Part shown: piece by piece, positions 24,672 through 34,201 of the stretch
Layout of the letters: each line of letters starts with the position of its first letter
Position numbering within the stretch: the first letter of the stretch is position 1
From: GCA-2733415 sp965178655
Lineage (GTDB): Bacteria; Bacteroidota; Bacteroidia; Flavobacteriales; Flavobacteriaceae
DNA length: 64,000 bases
Direction: 5' to 3'
Assembly (NCBI GenBank): GCA_965178655.1
Contig: OZ238266.1
Coordinates: 1,674,001 to 1,738,000, forward strand
Notes under the pieces: generated by a model
What the model saw: the letters and a program-made list of their open reading frames with translations, nothing else
Databases searched by the model: none
What the model was told of the DNA's origin: nothing
Translations under genes and position numbers: made by a program

Positions 24672-25112
24672 TTATTTTCTTACTGCTTTAGCAGGTGTTT
24701 TCTTTTTTGCAGGAGCATTAGGGTTAGCTAATACCTTTCCTTTAATCTTTACTACTTTTACAGGAAAATTAGTAGCGTTAGAGGTTACTGTAATGCTTTT
24801 AGAAAAAGGGCGGTTTGCTCTTTTGGTATCATATTTAACCTTCATTACAGCAGATTCTCCTGGTAAAATAGGAGCTGTTGGTCTTGTAGGTACGGTACAT
24901 CCGCAAGATCCTTTTGTGTTAGTGATAACCAATGGTGCATCACCAATATTTTTGATTACAAATTCACGTTCTCCGTTAGAGTTATAGGCTACTTCTCCGT
25001 AGTCAATTACTTCTTTTTCAAATGCTATTTGTGCGCCAGTTACTTCTTGTGCATTTGCTGTAAATCCAATAAATGCAACAAAAGCAACTAATAAGGTCAT
25101 TAATTTTTTCAT
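24672..25112 (-). CDS. DUF1573 periplasmic protein
   Basis: A 146-residue exported protein with signal peptide MKKLMTLLVAFVAFIGFTANA. The mature part is a single immunoglobulin-like DUF1573 domain: IAFEKEVIDYGEVAYNSNGE, REFVIKNIGDAPLVIT, KGSCGCTVPTRPTAPILPGE, and KSITVTSNATNFPVKVVKI. The CGC motif is conserved in the family. A basic tail (APAKKKTPAKAVRK) follows. The function is unknown, and such domains are often abundant in Bacteroidota envelopes. Promoter and terminator are both visible, so it is a single-gene unit. Confidence 0.92.
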   Translation of the reverse strand: MKKLMTLLVAFVAFIGFTANAQEVTGAQIAFEKEVIDYGEVAYNSNGEREFVIKNIGDAPLVITNTKGSCGCTVPTRPTAPILPGESAVMKVKYDTKRANRPFSKSITVTSNATNFPVKVVKIKGKVLANPNAPAKKKTPAKAVRK

Positions 25113-25161
25113 GGTTATTATAATTATAAGGTTAAGGTGTTCTGTTAGTTTTGGAACGATT

Positions 25162-25169
25162 CAAAAATA
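25162..25169 (-). promoter_or_regulatory. Promoter -7 element of the DUF1573 gene (TATTTTTG)
   Basis: The minus strand reads TATTTTTG, 49 bases before the ATG. No clear -33 TTG at normal spacing. Confidence 0.5.
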
Positions 25170-25289
25170 CTAAATTTTATGAGTATTCATTAGAATTAAG
25201 TAAAAATTAAACAAAAATTAACAGTAAAGGAATGTGTAATTACTTGTTAAATTAATTAAATTCGCATAATCACTTAAAAAGTAAGCGCC

Positions 25290-27890
25290 TTGGCAAAAGC
25301 ATCAAAAAAAGTAACTCCATTAATGAAACAATATAATACCATTAAGGCTAAATACCCTGATGCTGTGCTATTGTTTAGAGTAGGAGATTTTTATGAAACC
25401 TTTGGTGAAGATGCAATTATTGCTGCTCAAATATTGGGTATTACACTTACCTATCGTAATAATGGCGGTGAAAAAGTAGAGTTAGCAGGATTCCCACATC
25501 ATTCTGTAAATACGTATTTGCCAAAACTAGTAAAGGCAGGAAAACGCGTGGCTATTTGTGATCAGTTAGAAGATCCTAAGCAAACAAAATCTATAGTAAA
25601 ACGAGGGGTTACCGAATTAATAACACCAGGAGTATCTTTAAATGATGAGGTGCTAAACTCAAAATCTAATAACTTTTTAGCAGCAGTACATATTGGAAAA
25701 AAGAGTATTGGAGTGTCTTTTTTAGATGTCTCTACTGGAGAGTTTTTAACTACCGAAGGTAATCAAGAATATATCGATAAGCTACTTCAGAATTTTACAC
25801 CAAGTGAAATTCTAGTCTCTAAACAGAAAAGAACTGCCTACTCGGAATTGTTTGAAGCCCATAGTCAGGTGTTTTATTTAGAAGATTGGATTTTTAAAAA
25901 CGACTATGCCAATGAATTGCTTACAAAGCATTTTAAAACAAAATCATTAAAGGGATTTGGGGTATCGCAGTTACATGAGGGGGTCACATCATCAGGTGCT
26001 ATACTGCACTATTTGTCGGAAACACAGCATGATAAACTAGCGCATATAACAACAGTTAATCGCATAGCAGAAGACGCTTATGTTTGGATGGATAGATTTA
26101 CCATTAGAAACTTAGAACTGTATGGTTCTACCGCAATAAACGCAGTAACTTTATTAGATGTTATAGATAAAACAACCTCTCCAATGGGGGGGCGAATGTT
26201 TAAGCGTTGGTTGGCATTGCCATTAAAAAACGTCGCTAAAATACAGGAACGTCACCAGGTGGTATCTCATTTGCTAACGGCGTCTAATGTATATGATGGT
26301 ATTTGTTTAGGTATTAAATCAATAGGTGATATTGAGCGTTTAATTTCTAAGGTGGCTACTCAAAAAGTAAGTCCGCGTGAAGTTGTTCAATTAAAAAACT
26401 CGTTACAAGCAATTGTTCCAATAAAAGACATAGCAACAAATAGCACAAATGCAGTATTAAAAAATATAGGAAAACAACTGCATGATTGTAATCAACTAAT
26501 TTCTAAAATTACAGATACTATAAACGAAGAAGCGCCAGTGTTGTTGTCTAAAGGAAATGTTATAGCAACAGGAGTTTCAGTAGAATTAGACGAGTATAGA
26601 AGCTTGGCTTATTCTGGAAAAGATTATTTGGCTAAAATGCTGGCTAGAGAAACTGAAGCAACCGGAATTAGCTCCTTAAAAATAGCATCGAATAATGTGT
26701 TTGGATACTATATAGAAGTTAGAAATACGCACAAAGATAAAGTTCCAGAAACGTGGATTCGCAAACAAACCTTGGTAAATGCCGAGCGTTATATTACAGA
26801 AGAATTAAAAGAATACGAAGCAAAGATATTGGGTGCTGAAGAGAAAATAGCAGAATTAGAACAGCAATTGTTTTTTGATTTAGTTACATGGATGCTAACA
26901 ACAATAAAACAAGTGCAAGACAATGCCATATTAATAGCTCAGTTAGATTGTTTGTGCTCCTTTGCTACCTTGGCGAAAGCTAATAATTATGTACTGCCAA
27001 TTATAGATGATTCTTATGATTTAGATATTAAAGAAGGGCGTCATCCGGTTATTGAAAAACAATTGCCTATCGGTGAAACATATATTGCTAATGATGTGTT
27101 TTTAGATAGAGATACCCAGCAAATGATTATGATTACAGGTCCGAATATGTCGGGTAAATCGGCTATTTTACGACAAACAGCATTAATTGTGCTATTGGCG
27201 CAGATGGGTAGTTTTGTGCCTGCTTCAGCAGCTAGAATTGGTGTTGTTGATAAGATTTTTACCCGTGTAGGGGCTAGTGATAATATATCAATGGGTGAAT
27301 CTACTTTTATGGTAGAAATGAACGAAACAGCATCTATATTAAATAATATTTCAGACAGAAGTTTAGTGTTGTTAGATGAAATAGGTCGTGGTACAAGTAC
27401 TTATGATGGTGTGTCTATTGCTTGGGCAATATCAGAATATCTACATGAACACCCTTCAAAAGCAAAAACACTTTTTGCAACCCACTATCATGAATTAAAT
27501 GATATGACCGAAACCTTTTCGCGTATTAAGAATTTTAATGTAGCGGTAAAAGAAACCAAAAACAATGTATTGTTTTTACGAAAACTAATAGCAGGAGGAA
27601 GTCATCATAGTTTTGGTATTCATGTAGCTAAAATGGCAGGAATGCCACAGCGGGTTATTCAAAAAGCAAATAAAATACTAAAGAAACTAGAAAAAAATCA
27701 TTCTTCCGAAAATATTTCAGAAGGCTTACAAGAGGCACAAGATGACATGCAGTTAAGCTTCTTTAATTTAGATGACCCAATATTATCGGAATTAAAAGAA
27801 GAATTATTAGCGGTAGATGTTGATACACTTACCCCAATTGAAGCGCTAATGAAGCTCAATGAGATAAAAAAAATGTTACTTAAAAAGTAA
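25290..27890 (+). CDS. mutS: DNA mismatch repair protein MutS
   Basis: Recognises mismatches and starts repair. The 866-residue protein starts with TTG (MAKASKKVTPLMKQYN), the expected N-terminus; there is no ATG before residue 12. The mismatch-reading motif is GDFYETFGEDA near residues 36-46. The ATPase has Walker A GPNMSGKSAILRQTA, DEIGRGTSTYDGVSIAWA and the TLFATHYHEL block. All domains I-V are present. Its neighbours are unrelated. Confidence 0.97.
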   Translation: MAKASKKVTPLMKQYNTIKAKYPDAVLLFRVGDFYETFGEDAIIAAQILGITLTYRNNGGEKVELAGFPHHSVNTYLPKLVKAGKRVAICDQLEDPKQTKSIVKRGVTELITPGVSLNDEVLNSKSNNFLAAVHIGKKSIGVSFLDVSTGEFLTTEGNQEYIDKLLQNFTPSEILVSKQKRTAYSELFEAHSQVFYLEDWIFKNDYANELLTKHFKTKSLKGFGVSQLHEGVTSSGAILHYLSETQHDKLAHITTVNRIAEDAYVWMDRFTIRNLELYGSTAINAVTLLDVIDKTTSPMGGRMFKRWLALPLKNVAKIQERHQVVSHLLTASNVYDGICLGIKSIGDIERLISKVATQKVSPREVVQLKNSLQAIVPIKDIATNSTNAVLKNIGKQLHDCNQLISKITDTINEEAPVLLSKGNVIATGVSVELDEYRSLAYSGKDYLAKMLARETEATGISSLKIASNNVFGYYIEVRNTHKDKVPETWIRKQTLVNAERYITEELKEYEAKILGAEEKIAELEQQLFFDLVTWMLTTIKQVQDNAILIAQLDCLCSFATLAKANNYVLPIIDDSYDLDIKEGRHPVIEKQLPIGETYIANDVFLDRDTQQMIMITGPNMSGKSAILRQTALIVLLAQMGSFVPASAARIGVVDKIFTRVGASDNISMGESTFMVEMNETASILNNISDRSLVLLDEIGRGTSTYDGVSIAWAISEYLHEHPSKAKTLFATHYHELNDMTETFSRIKNFNVAVKETKNNVLFLRKLIAGGSHHSFGIHVAKMAGMPQRVIQKANKILKKLEKNHSSENISEGLQEAQDDMQLSFFNLDDPILSELKEELLAVDVDTLTPIEALMKLNEIKKMLLKK

Positions 27891-28203
27891 ATAATTTTGT
27901 TATTCCGTACTTGTTACGGAATCTAAGTATATCATAAGAGTTGGCGTTTATTTATTTTAGATATTCCTTGTCTTTCCCGCGTAGGCGGGAATCCATTTTA
28001 TAAATATTATTTTTTTTCGCTTTTGCCTAGTGGCTTTTCGCTTACTTTACAAAAGACTACTTTACTCCATTTCACTCTATTCGCACTGGCATAATACTGT
28101 TGTCTTTGCGAGGAGCATAGTGACGCGGCAATCTCTTCCTTGCTTGTCATTTCAGTATAGACGGAAATTCAAAACTTCAAACCTAGACTCGTATAAGTTA
28201 ATA
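27891..28203. repeat. 313-base gap filled with decayed intergenic repeats
   Basis: No gene is supported. The gap has hairpin ATTCCGT-ACTTGTT-ACGGAAT (27902-27922), hairpin TTCCCGC-GTAG-GCGGGAA (27974-27991), and a third decayed one near 28146-28173 (TTTCAGT...ACGGAAA). A different element, TTGCGAGGAGCATAGTGACG and what follows (28106-28135), resembles a repeat I recall from other Flavobacteria. The hairpins match the copies near 7.8, 8.1, 59.5 and 64 kb. Confidence 0.75.
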
Positions 28204-29436
28204 TTATATAATCGTAGAAATGTACTCTAATACTACGGCAGTGGTTCCGGTGTTTTGTGTAATGTAGGCGTTGTTTTTTTCGCCAGAAGATGTTCTAAAA
28301 GGACAGTCTGTAATTAATTGGTTTATGATAGCTGTGTATTCTTGTTCGTTAGTAGCTGCCAACGTCCCTTTGTTTTTTATCAAATCTATAGCTTCTTGAA
28401 ATTTATGGTATTTCGGTCCAATTATTATAGGTGTTCCAAAAACAGCGGGTTCTAGAGTATTATGTAGTCCTGTTTTAAAGCCACCACCAACATAAGCAAT
28501 ATCTGCATAACTATAGATTTTAGTGAGCAAGCCAATAGTGTCAATAATAAAAACATCATAATCGGCAAGGTTTTTATTGCTGTATTCCGAGTATAGTACG
28601 GTCTTTAAAGAGATCTTTTCTTGTAGTGATTGTATGCGCGATGGGGTAATAGTGTGTGGTGCAATAATATGTTTTATGCCTGTGCTATTGTTTAGGTGTT
28701 TAAGGTAGATGTTTTCATCATCAGCCCATGAGCTACCATAGACAATAGTTGTATTGTTGTTTTTAAATTCGTTAATAAAGTCTAAAGTATTGTCTCTAGA
28801 GATGATTTCAGAAACCCTATCAAATCTAGTGTCTCCAGAAATAGTACTATTGGTAAAACCTATGCCAGCTAGTAGTTCTTTAGAAGTGTTGTTTTGGACA
28901 AAAAAGTGGTTAAAAGTGTTTAAGTACTGTTGCATCCATTTGCCATACCATTTAAAAAAAGATTGGTCTTTCCTGAAGATTCCAGAAACTAATAGGGTGG
29001 GGATATTGTTTTTCTGCAGCTGTTGTAGGTAGTTGGGCCAAAACTCATATTTTATAAAAACAACAAGTTCAGGGTGTGTAATTCCTAGAAAACGCTGTGC
29101 ATTTTTAGGTGTGTCTAACGGTAGGTAGCAAATTACATCTGCTATTGGGTTGTTCTTTTGCACTTCATATCCAGATGGTGAAAAAAAAGTAACAATAATT
29201 TTATGTGTGTTGTATTGTTTTTTTAAAGCAGTAATAATAGGTAGTCCTTGCTCAAACTCTCCTAAAGAGGCACAATGAATCCAAATGGTTTTATTGGTAG
29301 GTAATATTGCTTTTTGTAAAGTGGTAAACACCTCTTTTCGGCCGTTTATAAATAATTTTATTTTCGGATTAAAGAGCGCAATTCCTCTTAAAGCAAGGCT
29401 TGCAAGCTGAGTGAAAAAAGTATAAATAGATAGCAA
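28204..29436 (-). CDS. waaA: 3-deoxy-D-manno-octulosonic acid (Kdo) transferase
   Basis: Adds Kdo to lipid A precursor at the inner membrane. The 410-residue protein starts with a membrane anchor (MLSIYTFFTQLASLALRGIA). The family blocks IWIHCASLGEFEQGLPII, GYEVQKNNPIADVICYLPLD, VVFIKYEFWPNYL, YGSSWADDENIYL and IAYVGGGFKTGLHNTLEP all appear in order. The GT-B fold and length are typical. It is divergent from the sugar-aminotransferase gene. Confidence 0.95.
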   Translation of the reverse strand: MLSIYTFFTQLASLALRGIALFNPKIKLFINGRKEVFTTLQKAILPTNKTIWIHCASLGEFEQGLPIITALKKQYNTHKIIVTFFSPSGYEVQKNNPIADVICYLPLDTPKNAQRFLGITHPELVVFIKYEFWPNYLQQLQKNNIPTLLVSGIFRKDQSFFKWYGKWMQQYLNTFNHFFVQNNTSKELLAGIGFTNSTISGDTRFDRVSEIISRDNTLDFINEFKNNNTTIVYGSSWADDENIYLKHLNNSTGIKHIIAPHTITPSRIQSLQEKISLKTVLYSEYSNKNLADYDVFIIDTIGLLTKIYSYADIAYVGGGFKTGLHNTLEPAVFGTPIIIGPKYHKFQEAIDLIKNKGTLAATNEQEYTAIINQLITDCPFRTSSGEKNNAYITQNTGTTAVVLEYISTII

Positions 29437-29514
29437 TATGTAGTATGGTATATAATTATAAAGCTAAAATACATTTCTTAAATCAAAATCAAGACAGAAA
29501 CAAATTGTATTTTG

Positions 29515-29522
29515 TATTTTTG
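29515..29522 (+). promoter_or_regulatory. Promoter -7 element of the aminotransferase-galE pair (TATTTTTG)
   Basis: TATTTTTG matches TAnnTTTG and lies 26 bases before the ATG at 29549. Confidence 0.55.
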
Positions 29523-29548
29523 ACAAAAATCTAGAAAATTATAGCACA

Positions 29549-30673
29549 ATGAAAAAGATACAAATGGTTGACTTAAAAGGTCAGTATGAGGGAATAAAAG
29601 ATGAGGTAACTGTAGGGATGTCAGCAGTGTTAGAGAATACAGCGTATATAAACGGACCAGAAGTAAAGGCTTTTCAAAAAGAATTAGAAACATTTCTAGG
29701 GGTAAAACATGTTATTCCTTGTGCTAATGGAACAGATGCTTTGCAAATAGCTATGATGGGTTTAGGTTTGCAGCCAGGAGATGAGGTTATTACTGCCGAT
29801 TTTACCTTTGCAGCAACAGTTGAGGTTATTGCGCTTTTAGGTTTAACACCAGTATTGGTAGATGTCAATCCAGATGATTTTAATATAAGTATAGCGGCTA
29901 TTGAAAAGGCAATAACGCCAAAAACAAAAGCTATTGTTCCAGTACATTTGTTCGGACAATGTGCTAATATGGATGCTATTATGAAAATAGCAACTAAGCA
30001 TAACTTATTTGTAATAGAAGATAATGCACAAGCTATAGGTGCAACATATGCATCTAAAAATGGCACAACACAAAATTCAGGAACCATAGGACATGTGGCA
30101 TCAACATCATTTTTTCCTTCTAAAAACTTAGGGTGTTACGGTGATGGTGGCGCTATATTTACTAATGATGATGATTTGGCACATACTATAAGAGGAATTG
30201 TTAATCACGGAATGTACGAACGATATCATCATGATGTGGTAGGTGTAAACTCTCGTTTAGATAGTCTTCAGGCAGTAGTTTTGCGTGCAAAACTAAAAAG
30301 ATTACCACAATATAGTAAGGCAAGACAATCTGCAGCAGCAAAATACGACGCTGCATTTAAAGGCATTTCAGCTATAGAAATTCCAAAAAGAAGCGGAGAC
30401 CATGTGTTTCATCAGTACACCTTGAAGGTTACAGGTTGTGATCGTGATGCGCTAGTACAACACTTAAACGCAAAAGACATTCCTTGTGGTGTGTATTATC
30501 CAATTCCATTACATAAACAAAAAGCCTATGCAGATTCACGATATAACGAGGCTGATTTTCCAGTAACAAATCAACTCATAAAAGAAGTTATTTCATTGCC
30601 AATGCATACAGAGTTAACCGATACGCAGATTACTTTTATTACAGATACTGTAATTTCTTTTGTGACTCAATAA
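29549..30673 (+). CDS. DegT/DnrJ/EryC1/StrS-family sugar aminotransferase
   Basis: A 374-residue PLP enzyme of the fold-type I sugar aminotransferases. It contains LGVKHVIPCANGTDALQIAM, PGDEVITADFTFAATVEVIA, the IEDNAQAIGA block and the PLP lysine in SFFPSKNLGCYGDGG. The start MKKIQMVDLKGQY is typical of WbpE/WlbC-like enzymes that aminate UDP-3-keto sugars for surface polysaccharides, but the exact sugar cannot be read. It is followed 11 bases later by galE, so both probably supply nucleotide sugars for envelope glycans. Confidence 0.93.
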   Translation: MKKIQMVDLKGQYEGIKDEVTVGMSAVLENTAYINGPEVKAFQKELETFLGVKHVIPCANGTDALQIAMMGLGLQPGDEVITADFTFAATVEVIALLGLTPVLVDVNPDDFNISIAAIEKAITPKTKAIVPVHLFGQCANMDAIMKIATKHNLFVIEDNAQAIGATYASKNGTTQNSGTIGHVASTSFFPSKNLGCYGDGGAIFTNDDDLAHTIRGIVNHGMYERYHHDVVGVNSRLDSLQAVVLRAKLKRLPQYSKARQSAAAKYDAAFKGISAIEIPKRSGDHVFHQYTLKVTGCDRDALVQHLNAKDIPCGVYYPIPLHKQKAYADSRYNEADFPVTNQLIKEVISLPMHTELTDTQITFITDTVISFVTQ

Positions 30674-30684
30674 ATTTTCTGAAA

Positions 30685-31698
30685 ATGAAAATATTAGTAA
30701 CAGGAGGGTTAGGGTATATAGGGTCGCATACGGTTGTAGCACTTCAAGAGGAAGGTTTTGAGGTTGTTATTATTGATAACCTATCTAATTCAACAATAGA
30801 GGTTTTAGAAGGGATTGAAAATATTACCGGAATACGACCTGAATTTGTACAACTAGACTTGTGTCACAAAACAGCAGTAGAAACATTTTTTAGTACTCAC
30901 AAAAATATTGAAGGTGTTATTCATTTTGCTGCTTTTAAAGCAGTAGGAGAGAGTGTGCAGAATCCCTTAAAATACTATAATAATAATATAAGTAGCCTGT
31001 GTTTTCTGTTGCAAGAGATGGAAAAACATAGTATTCCAAATGTTATTTTTAGCAGTTCTTGTACTGTGTACGGAAAAGTTAACACGTTTCCTGTTACTGA
31101 GAACACACCACTGAGTAAGGCTTTGTCCCCATACGGGCACACCAAGCAAATAGGGGAGCAGATGCTTGTTGAGAGTACTGAAAGCACAGAAAACTTACAA
31201 GCAATCGCATTGCGTTATTTTAATCCCATTGGGGCGCATGAATCTGCCTGTATAGGCGAGTCTCCTAAAGGAACGCCTTATAACTTGGTGCCATATATTA
31301 CACAAACTGCTGCCGGTATTAGAAAAGAATTAACTGTTTTTGGTAATGATTACCCCACAAAAGACGGTAGTTGTGTGCGTGACTATATTCACGTGGTAGA
31401 CTTAGCAATTGCCCATGTAGTAGCGCTGAAACGTTTGCTTAAAAAGCAAAGCAAAAAAAGTTTTGAAACCTTTAATATAGGTGCAGGTAAAGGTTTTTCG
31501 GTGTTAGAGGTCATATCGGTATTTGAAAAAATAAGTCAGATAAAACTACCATATAATATTGCTAATCGACGTTCGGGAGATATTCCTGAAATATATGCCG
31601 ACACAACATTGGCTAAAAACACCTTGGGTTGGACTGCAAAACGAAGCCTGAATGAAGCATTGCTTAATGCTTGGAAATGGCAATTAAAACAACAATAA
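30685..31698 (+). CDS. galE: UDP-glucose 4-epimerase
   Basis: Interconverts UDP-glucose and UDP-galactose. The 337-residue short-chain dehydrogenase has the NAD loop GGLGYIGSH (7-15), the catalytic SSSCTVYG stretch and Y-x3-K in PYGHTK, plus NIGAGKGFSVLEVI and WTAKRSLNEALLNAWKWQ near the end. Its relation to other UDP-sugar epimerases cannot be separated with certainty, but the length and motifs suit GalE. It is in an operon with the aminotransferase. Confidence 0.94.
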   Translation: MKILVTGGLGYIGSHTVVALQEEGFEVVIIDNLSNSTIEVLEGIENITGIRPEFVQLDLCHKTAVETFFSTHKNIEGVIHFAAFKAVGESVQNPLKYYNNNISSLCFLLQEMEKHSIPNVIFSSSCTVYGKVNTFPVTENTPLSKALSPYGHTKQIGEQMLVESTESTENLQAIALRYFNPIGAHESACIGESPKGTPYNLVPYITQTAAGIRKELTVFGNDYPTKDGSCVRDYIHVVDLAIAHVVALKRLLKKQSKKSFETFNIGAGKGFSVLEVISVFEKISQIKLPYNIANRRSGDIPEIYADTTLAKNTLGWTAKRSLNEALLNAWKWQLKQQ

Positions 31699-31852
31699 AA
31701 ATACTTTTTTATCTTTTATTTTAGAGAAATAAGCTTATTCGCTAGAAATGAGCGGTCTCTGAGGTAATATTTAGTGTAAAAAAGCATGTTATTTACGGTA
31801 ATTTTTGTACTTTTACGCACTTATAAAAAATAAAATTAGAGCGGAGTATATT

Positions 31853-33139
31853 ATGGCAGAGAAAGCAATCTTAGAAGTAAACGGTAAAAAATTAGAATTT
31901 CCAGTTATTGTTGGTTCAGAAAATGAAATAGCAATTGATATAAAAACATTACGTGGCGCTTCAGATGGCGTGATAACAATTGATCCAGGATATAAAAACA
32001 CAGGTTCTTGTCAGAGTGGTATTACTTTCCTAAACGGAGAACAAGGTATATTACGATATAGAGGATATGCTATTGAGGACTTGGCTGAAAAAGCTAATTT
32101 TTTAGAAGTAGCTTACTTATTAATTTTTGGAGAATTGCCTACCGCAGCACAATTAGAAAAATTTGATACTGATATCAAAGCAGAAGCACATGTAGATGAA
32201 GATATCAAGCGTATTTTAGATGGATTTCCAAAATCTGCACATCCAATGGGTGTGTTATCATCGCTAACAAGTGCTTTAATTGCTTTTAATCCAACGTGTG
32301 TAAATGTTGACTCTGAAGAGGAAATGTATCAAGCTATTGTTAAAATAATGGCTAAATTTCCAGTATTAACTGCTTGGGCACACAGAAAAAGAATGGGACT
32401 CCCATTAGACTACGGAGATGACTCATTAGGGTATGTAGAAAACTTCATGAAAATGATGTTTAAAAAACCAAATGCAGAATACAAACATAACACTATTGTT
32501 AATGAAGCAATTGATAAATTATTAATCTTACACGCAGATCATGAGCAAAACTGCTCAACATCTACAGTACGTATTGTAGGGTCATCACATGCAGGATTAT
32601 TTGCTTCAATATCTGCAGGAATATCTGCATTATGGGGCCCATTACATGGTGGTGCAAACCAAGCCGTAATTGAAATGTTAGAAGCAATCAAAGCTGATGG
32701 TGGAGATACTAAAAAATACATGGGTAAAGCAAAAGACAAGCAAGACCCTTTCCGTTTAATGGGATTCGGACACCGTGTGTATAAAAACTTTGACCCAAGA
32801 GCAAAAATAATTAAAGTTGCTGCAGATGAGGTGCTAGGTGCTTTAGGTGTAGAAGACCCAGTTTTAAACATAGCAAAAGGCTTAGAGCAAGAAGCATTAT
32901 CTGACAGTTACTTTGTAGATAGAAAATTATATCCAAATGTAGATTTTTACTCTGGAATTATATATAGAGCATTAGGTATACCTACCGAAATGTTTACGCC
33001 AATGTTTGCATTAGGTCGTTTACCAGGATGGATTGCACAATGGAGAGAAATGCGTTTACGTAAAGAGCCTATTGGGAGACCACGTCAGGTATATATCGGT
33101 GAAACGCTAAGAGATTTTAAAGACGTGAAAAATCGTTAA
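31853..33139 (+). CDS. gltA: Citrate synthase
   Basis: Condenses oxaloacetate and acetyl-CoA at the entry of the TCA cycle. The ATG at 31853 (MAEKAILEVNGKKLEFPV, 428 residues) is preferred to a longer reading from 31805. The active-site histidines are in SSHAGLFASI and LHGGANQAVIEML, and GFGHRVYKNFDPRA carries the catalytic His/Asp region. The length and N-terminal beta-domain are those of the type II, NADH-sensitive hexameric class. It ends at a strong terminator. Confidence 0.97.
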   Translation: MAEKAILEVNGKKLEFPVIVGSENEIAIDIKTLRGASDGVITIDPGYKNTGSCQSGITFLNGEQGILRYRGYAIEDLAEKANFLEVAYLLIFGELPTAAQLEKFDTDIKAEAHVDEDIKRILDGFPKSAHPMGVLSSLTSALIAFNPTCVNVDSEEEMYQAIVKIMAKFPVLTAWAHRKRMGLPLDYGDDSLGYVENFMKMMFKKPNAEYKHNTIVNEAIDKLLILHADHEQNCSTSTVRIVGSSHAGLFASISAGISALWGPLHGGANQAVIEMLEAIKADGGDTKKYMGKAKDKQDPFRLMGFGHRVYKNFDPRAKIIKVAADEVLGALGVEDPVLNIAKGLEQEALSDSYFVDRKLYPNVDFYSGIIYRALGIPTEMFTPMFALGRLPGWIAQWREMRLRKEPIGRPRQVYIGETLRDFKDVKNR

Positions 33140-33144
33140 TAAAC

Positions 33145-33177
33145 AAAAAGCGTATCGCATTTATCGATACGCTTTTT
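33145..33177 (+). terminator. Intrinsic terminator of gltA
   Basis: AAAAAGCGTATCG (33145-33157) pairs with CGATACGCTTTTT (33165-33177) around a 7-base loop and is followed by a T run. It starts 6 bases after the gltA stop. Confidence 0.9.
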
Positions 33178-33200
33178 TTATATAAACACTATACAGTACA

Positions 33201-34160
33201 ATGGGGACAACTATTAAAATAATTAAAAATAGATCTGATATTGGCGCGGGAACTCGCGGTTCAGATATGGGAGTAGATGCTATTGAAATAGCAGCAATTA
33301 ACGAACGTAACGATTACTTTAATCAGTTTGATTTTGAAGATCTTGCAACCGAAAACGAGTCCATTTATAATAAAGTAACCAACTCTTTCGGAAAACGTAT
33401 AGAACAAGTGTATAACCAGTGTTCTCGTTTAAGTAATGCAGTGCAAAAAAACATTGAAAACAATCAATTTCCATTAGTGCTTTCTGGAGACCATTCTTCA
33501 GCATTAGGAACTATTTCCGGAATCAAAGCAGCATATCCAAACAAACGTTTAGGAGTGGTCTGGATTGATGCGCATGCAGATATTCACTCACCATATACCT
33601 CTCCATCGGGTAATATTCATGGTATGCCATTAGCAGCAGCCCTGTCTGAAGACAACCTAGAAAGTAAAATAAATAATATATCTCCAGATACAGAACGTTT
33701 TTGGAACGCAATGAAAAACATTGGGTGTAAAGGTGCAAAAGTAGCCGCTAATGATGTTGTTTATTTTGGAGTTCGTGATACCGAAGAACCAGAAGATAAA
33801 CAAATAGAGCGTTTAGGAATAAAAAACTATATGGTTGCCGAGGTGCGCTATAGAGGTTTAGAGGTTTGTGTAAACGAAACACTTAATACGCTTGCCGACT
33901 GCGATATGATTTATGTCTCTTTTGATGTTGATAGTATGGACTGCGATTTAATATCTTACGGAACAGGTACACCAGTTCCAAAAGGATTTGATCAACAAGA
34001 AATAATAGATATAATTAACCAGTTAGTAGCGTCTAAAAAAGTAGCTTCTGTTGAGTTTGTAGAAGTTAATCCTTTACTAGATTTTAAAGGAAATAAAATG
34101 GCAGAAACCGCTTTTGAGGTATTAGATGCGGTAACCAAAACAATAAAAACTCACATTTAA
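33201..34160 (+). CDS. Arginase-family ureohydrolase, probably arginase
   Basis: A 319-residue manganese enzyme that would cleave arginine to ornithine and urea. Metal ligands are in SGDHSSALGT, WIDAHADIHSP and SFDVDSMDCD. The SPSGNIHGMPLAAAL loop and the TGTPVPKG motif favour arginase over agmatinase or formimidoylglutamase, but the distinction is not certain. It has no strong promoter of its own and follows the gltA terminator; the argS gene is 41 bases downstream, a suggestive arginine pairing. Confidence 0.9.
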   Translation: MGTTIKIIKNRSDIGAGTRGSDMGVDAIEIAAINERNDYFNQFDFEDLATENESIYNKVTNSFGKRIEQVYNQCSRLSNAVQKNIENNQFPLVLSGDHSSALGTISGIKAAYPNKRLGVVWIDAHADIHSPYTSPSGNIHGMPLAAALSEDNLESKINNISPDTERFWNAMKNIGCKGAKVAANDVVYFGVRDTEEPEDKQIERLGIKNYMVAEVRYRGLEVCVNETLNTLADCDMIYVSFDVDSMDCDLISYGTGTPVPKGFDQQEIIDIINQLVASKKVASVEFVEVNPLLDFKGNKMAETAFEVLDAVTKTIKTHI

Positions 34161-34201
34161 CAAGATTACATAAAAGACTTATTGTCTGTAAAAATATACG
34201 A

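Noticed and set aside
28030..28230. 66-residue ORF in the mutS-waaA gap
   Set aside because: It is made of repeat DNA (hairpin and GC-rich element), has no family character and overlaps the end of waaA.
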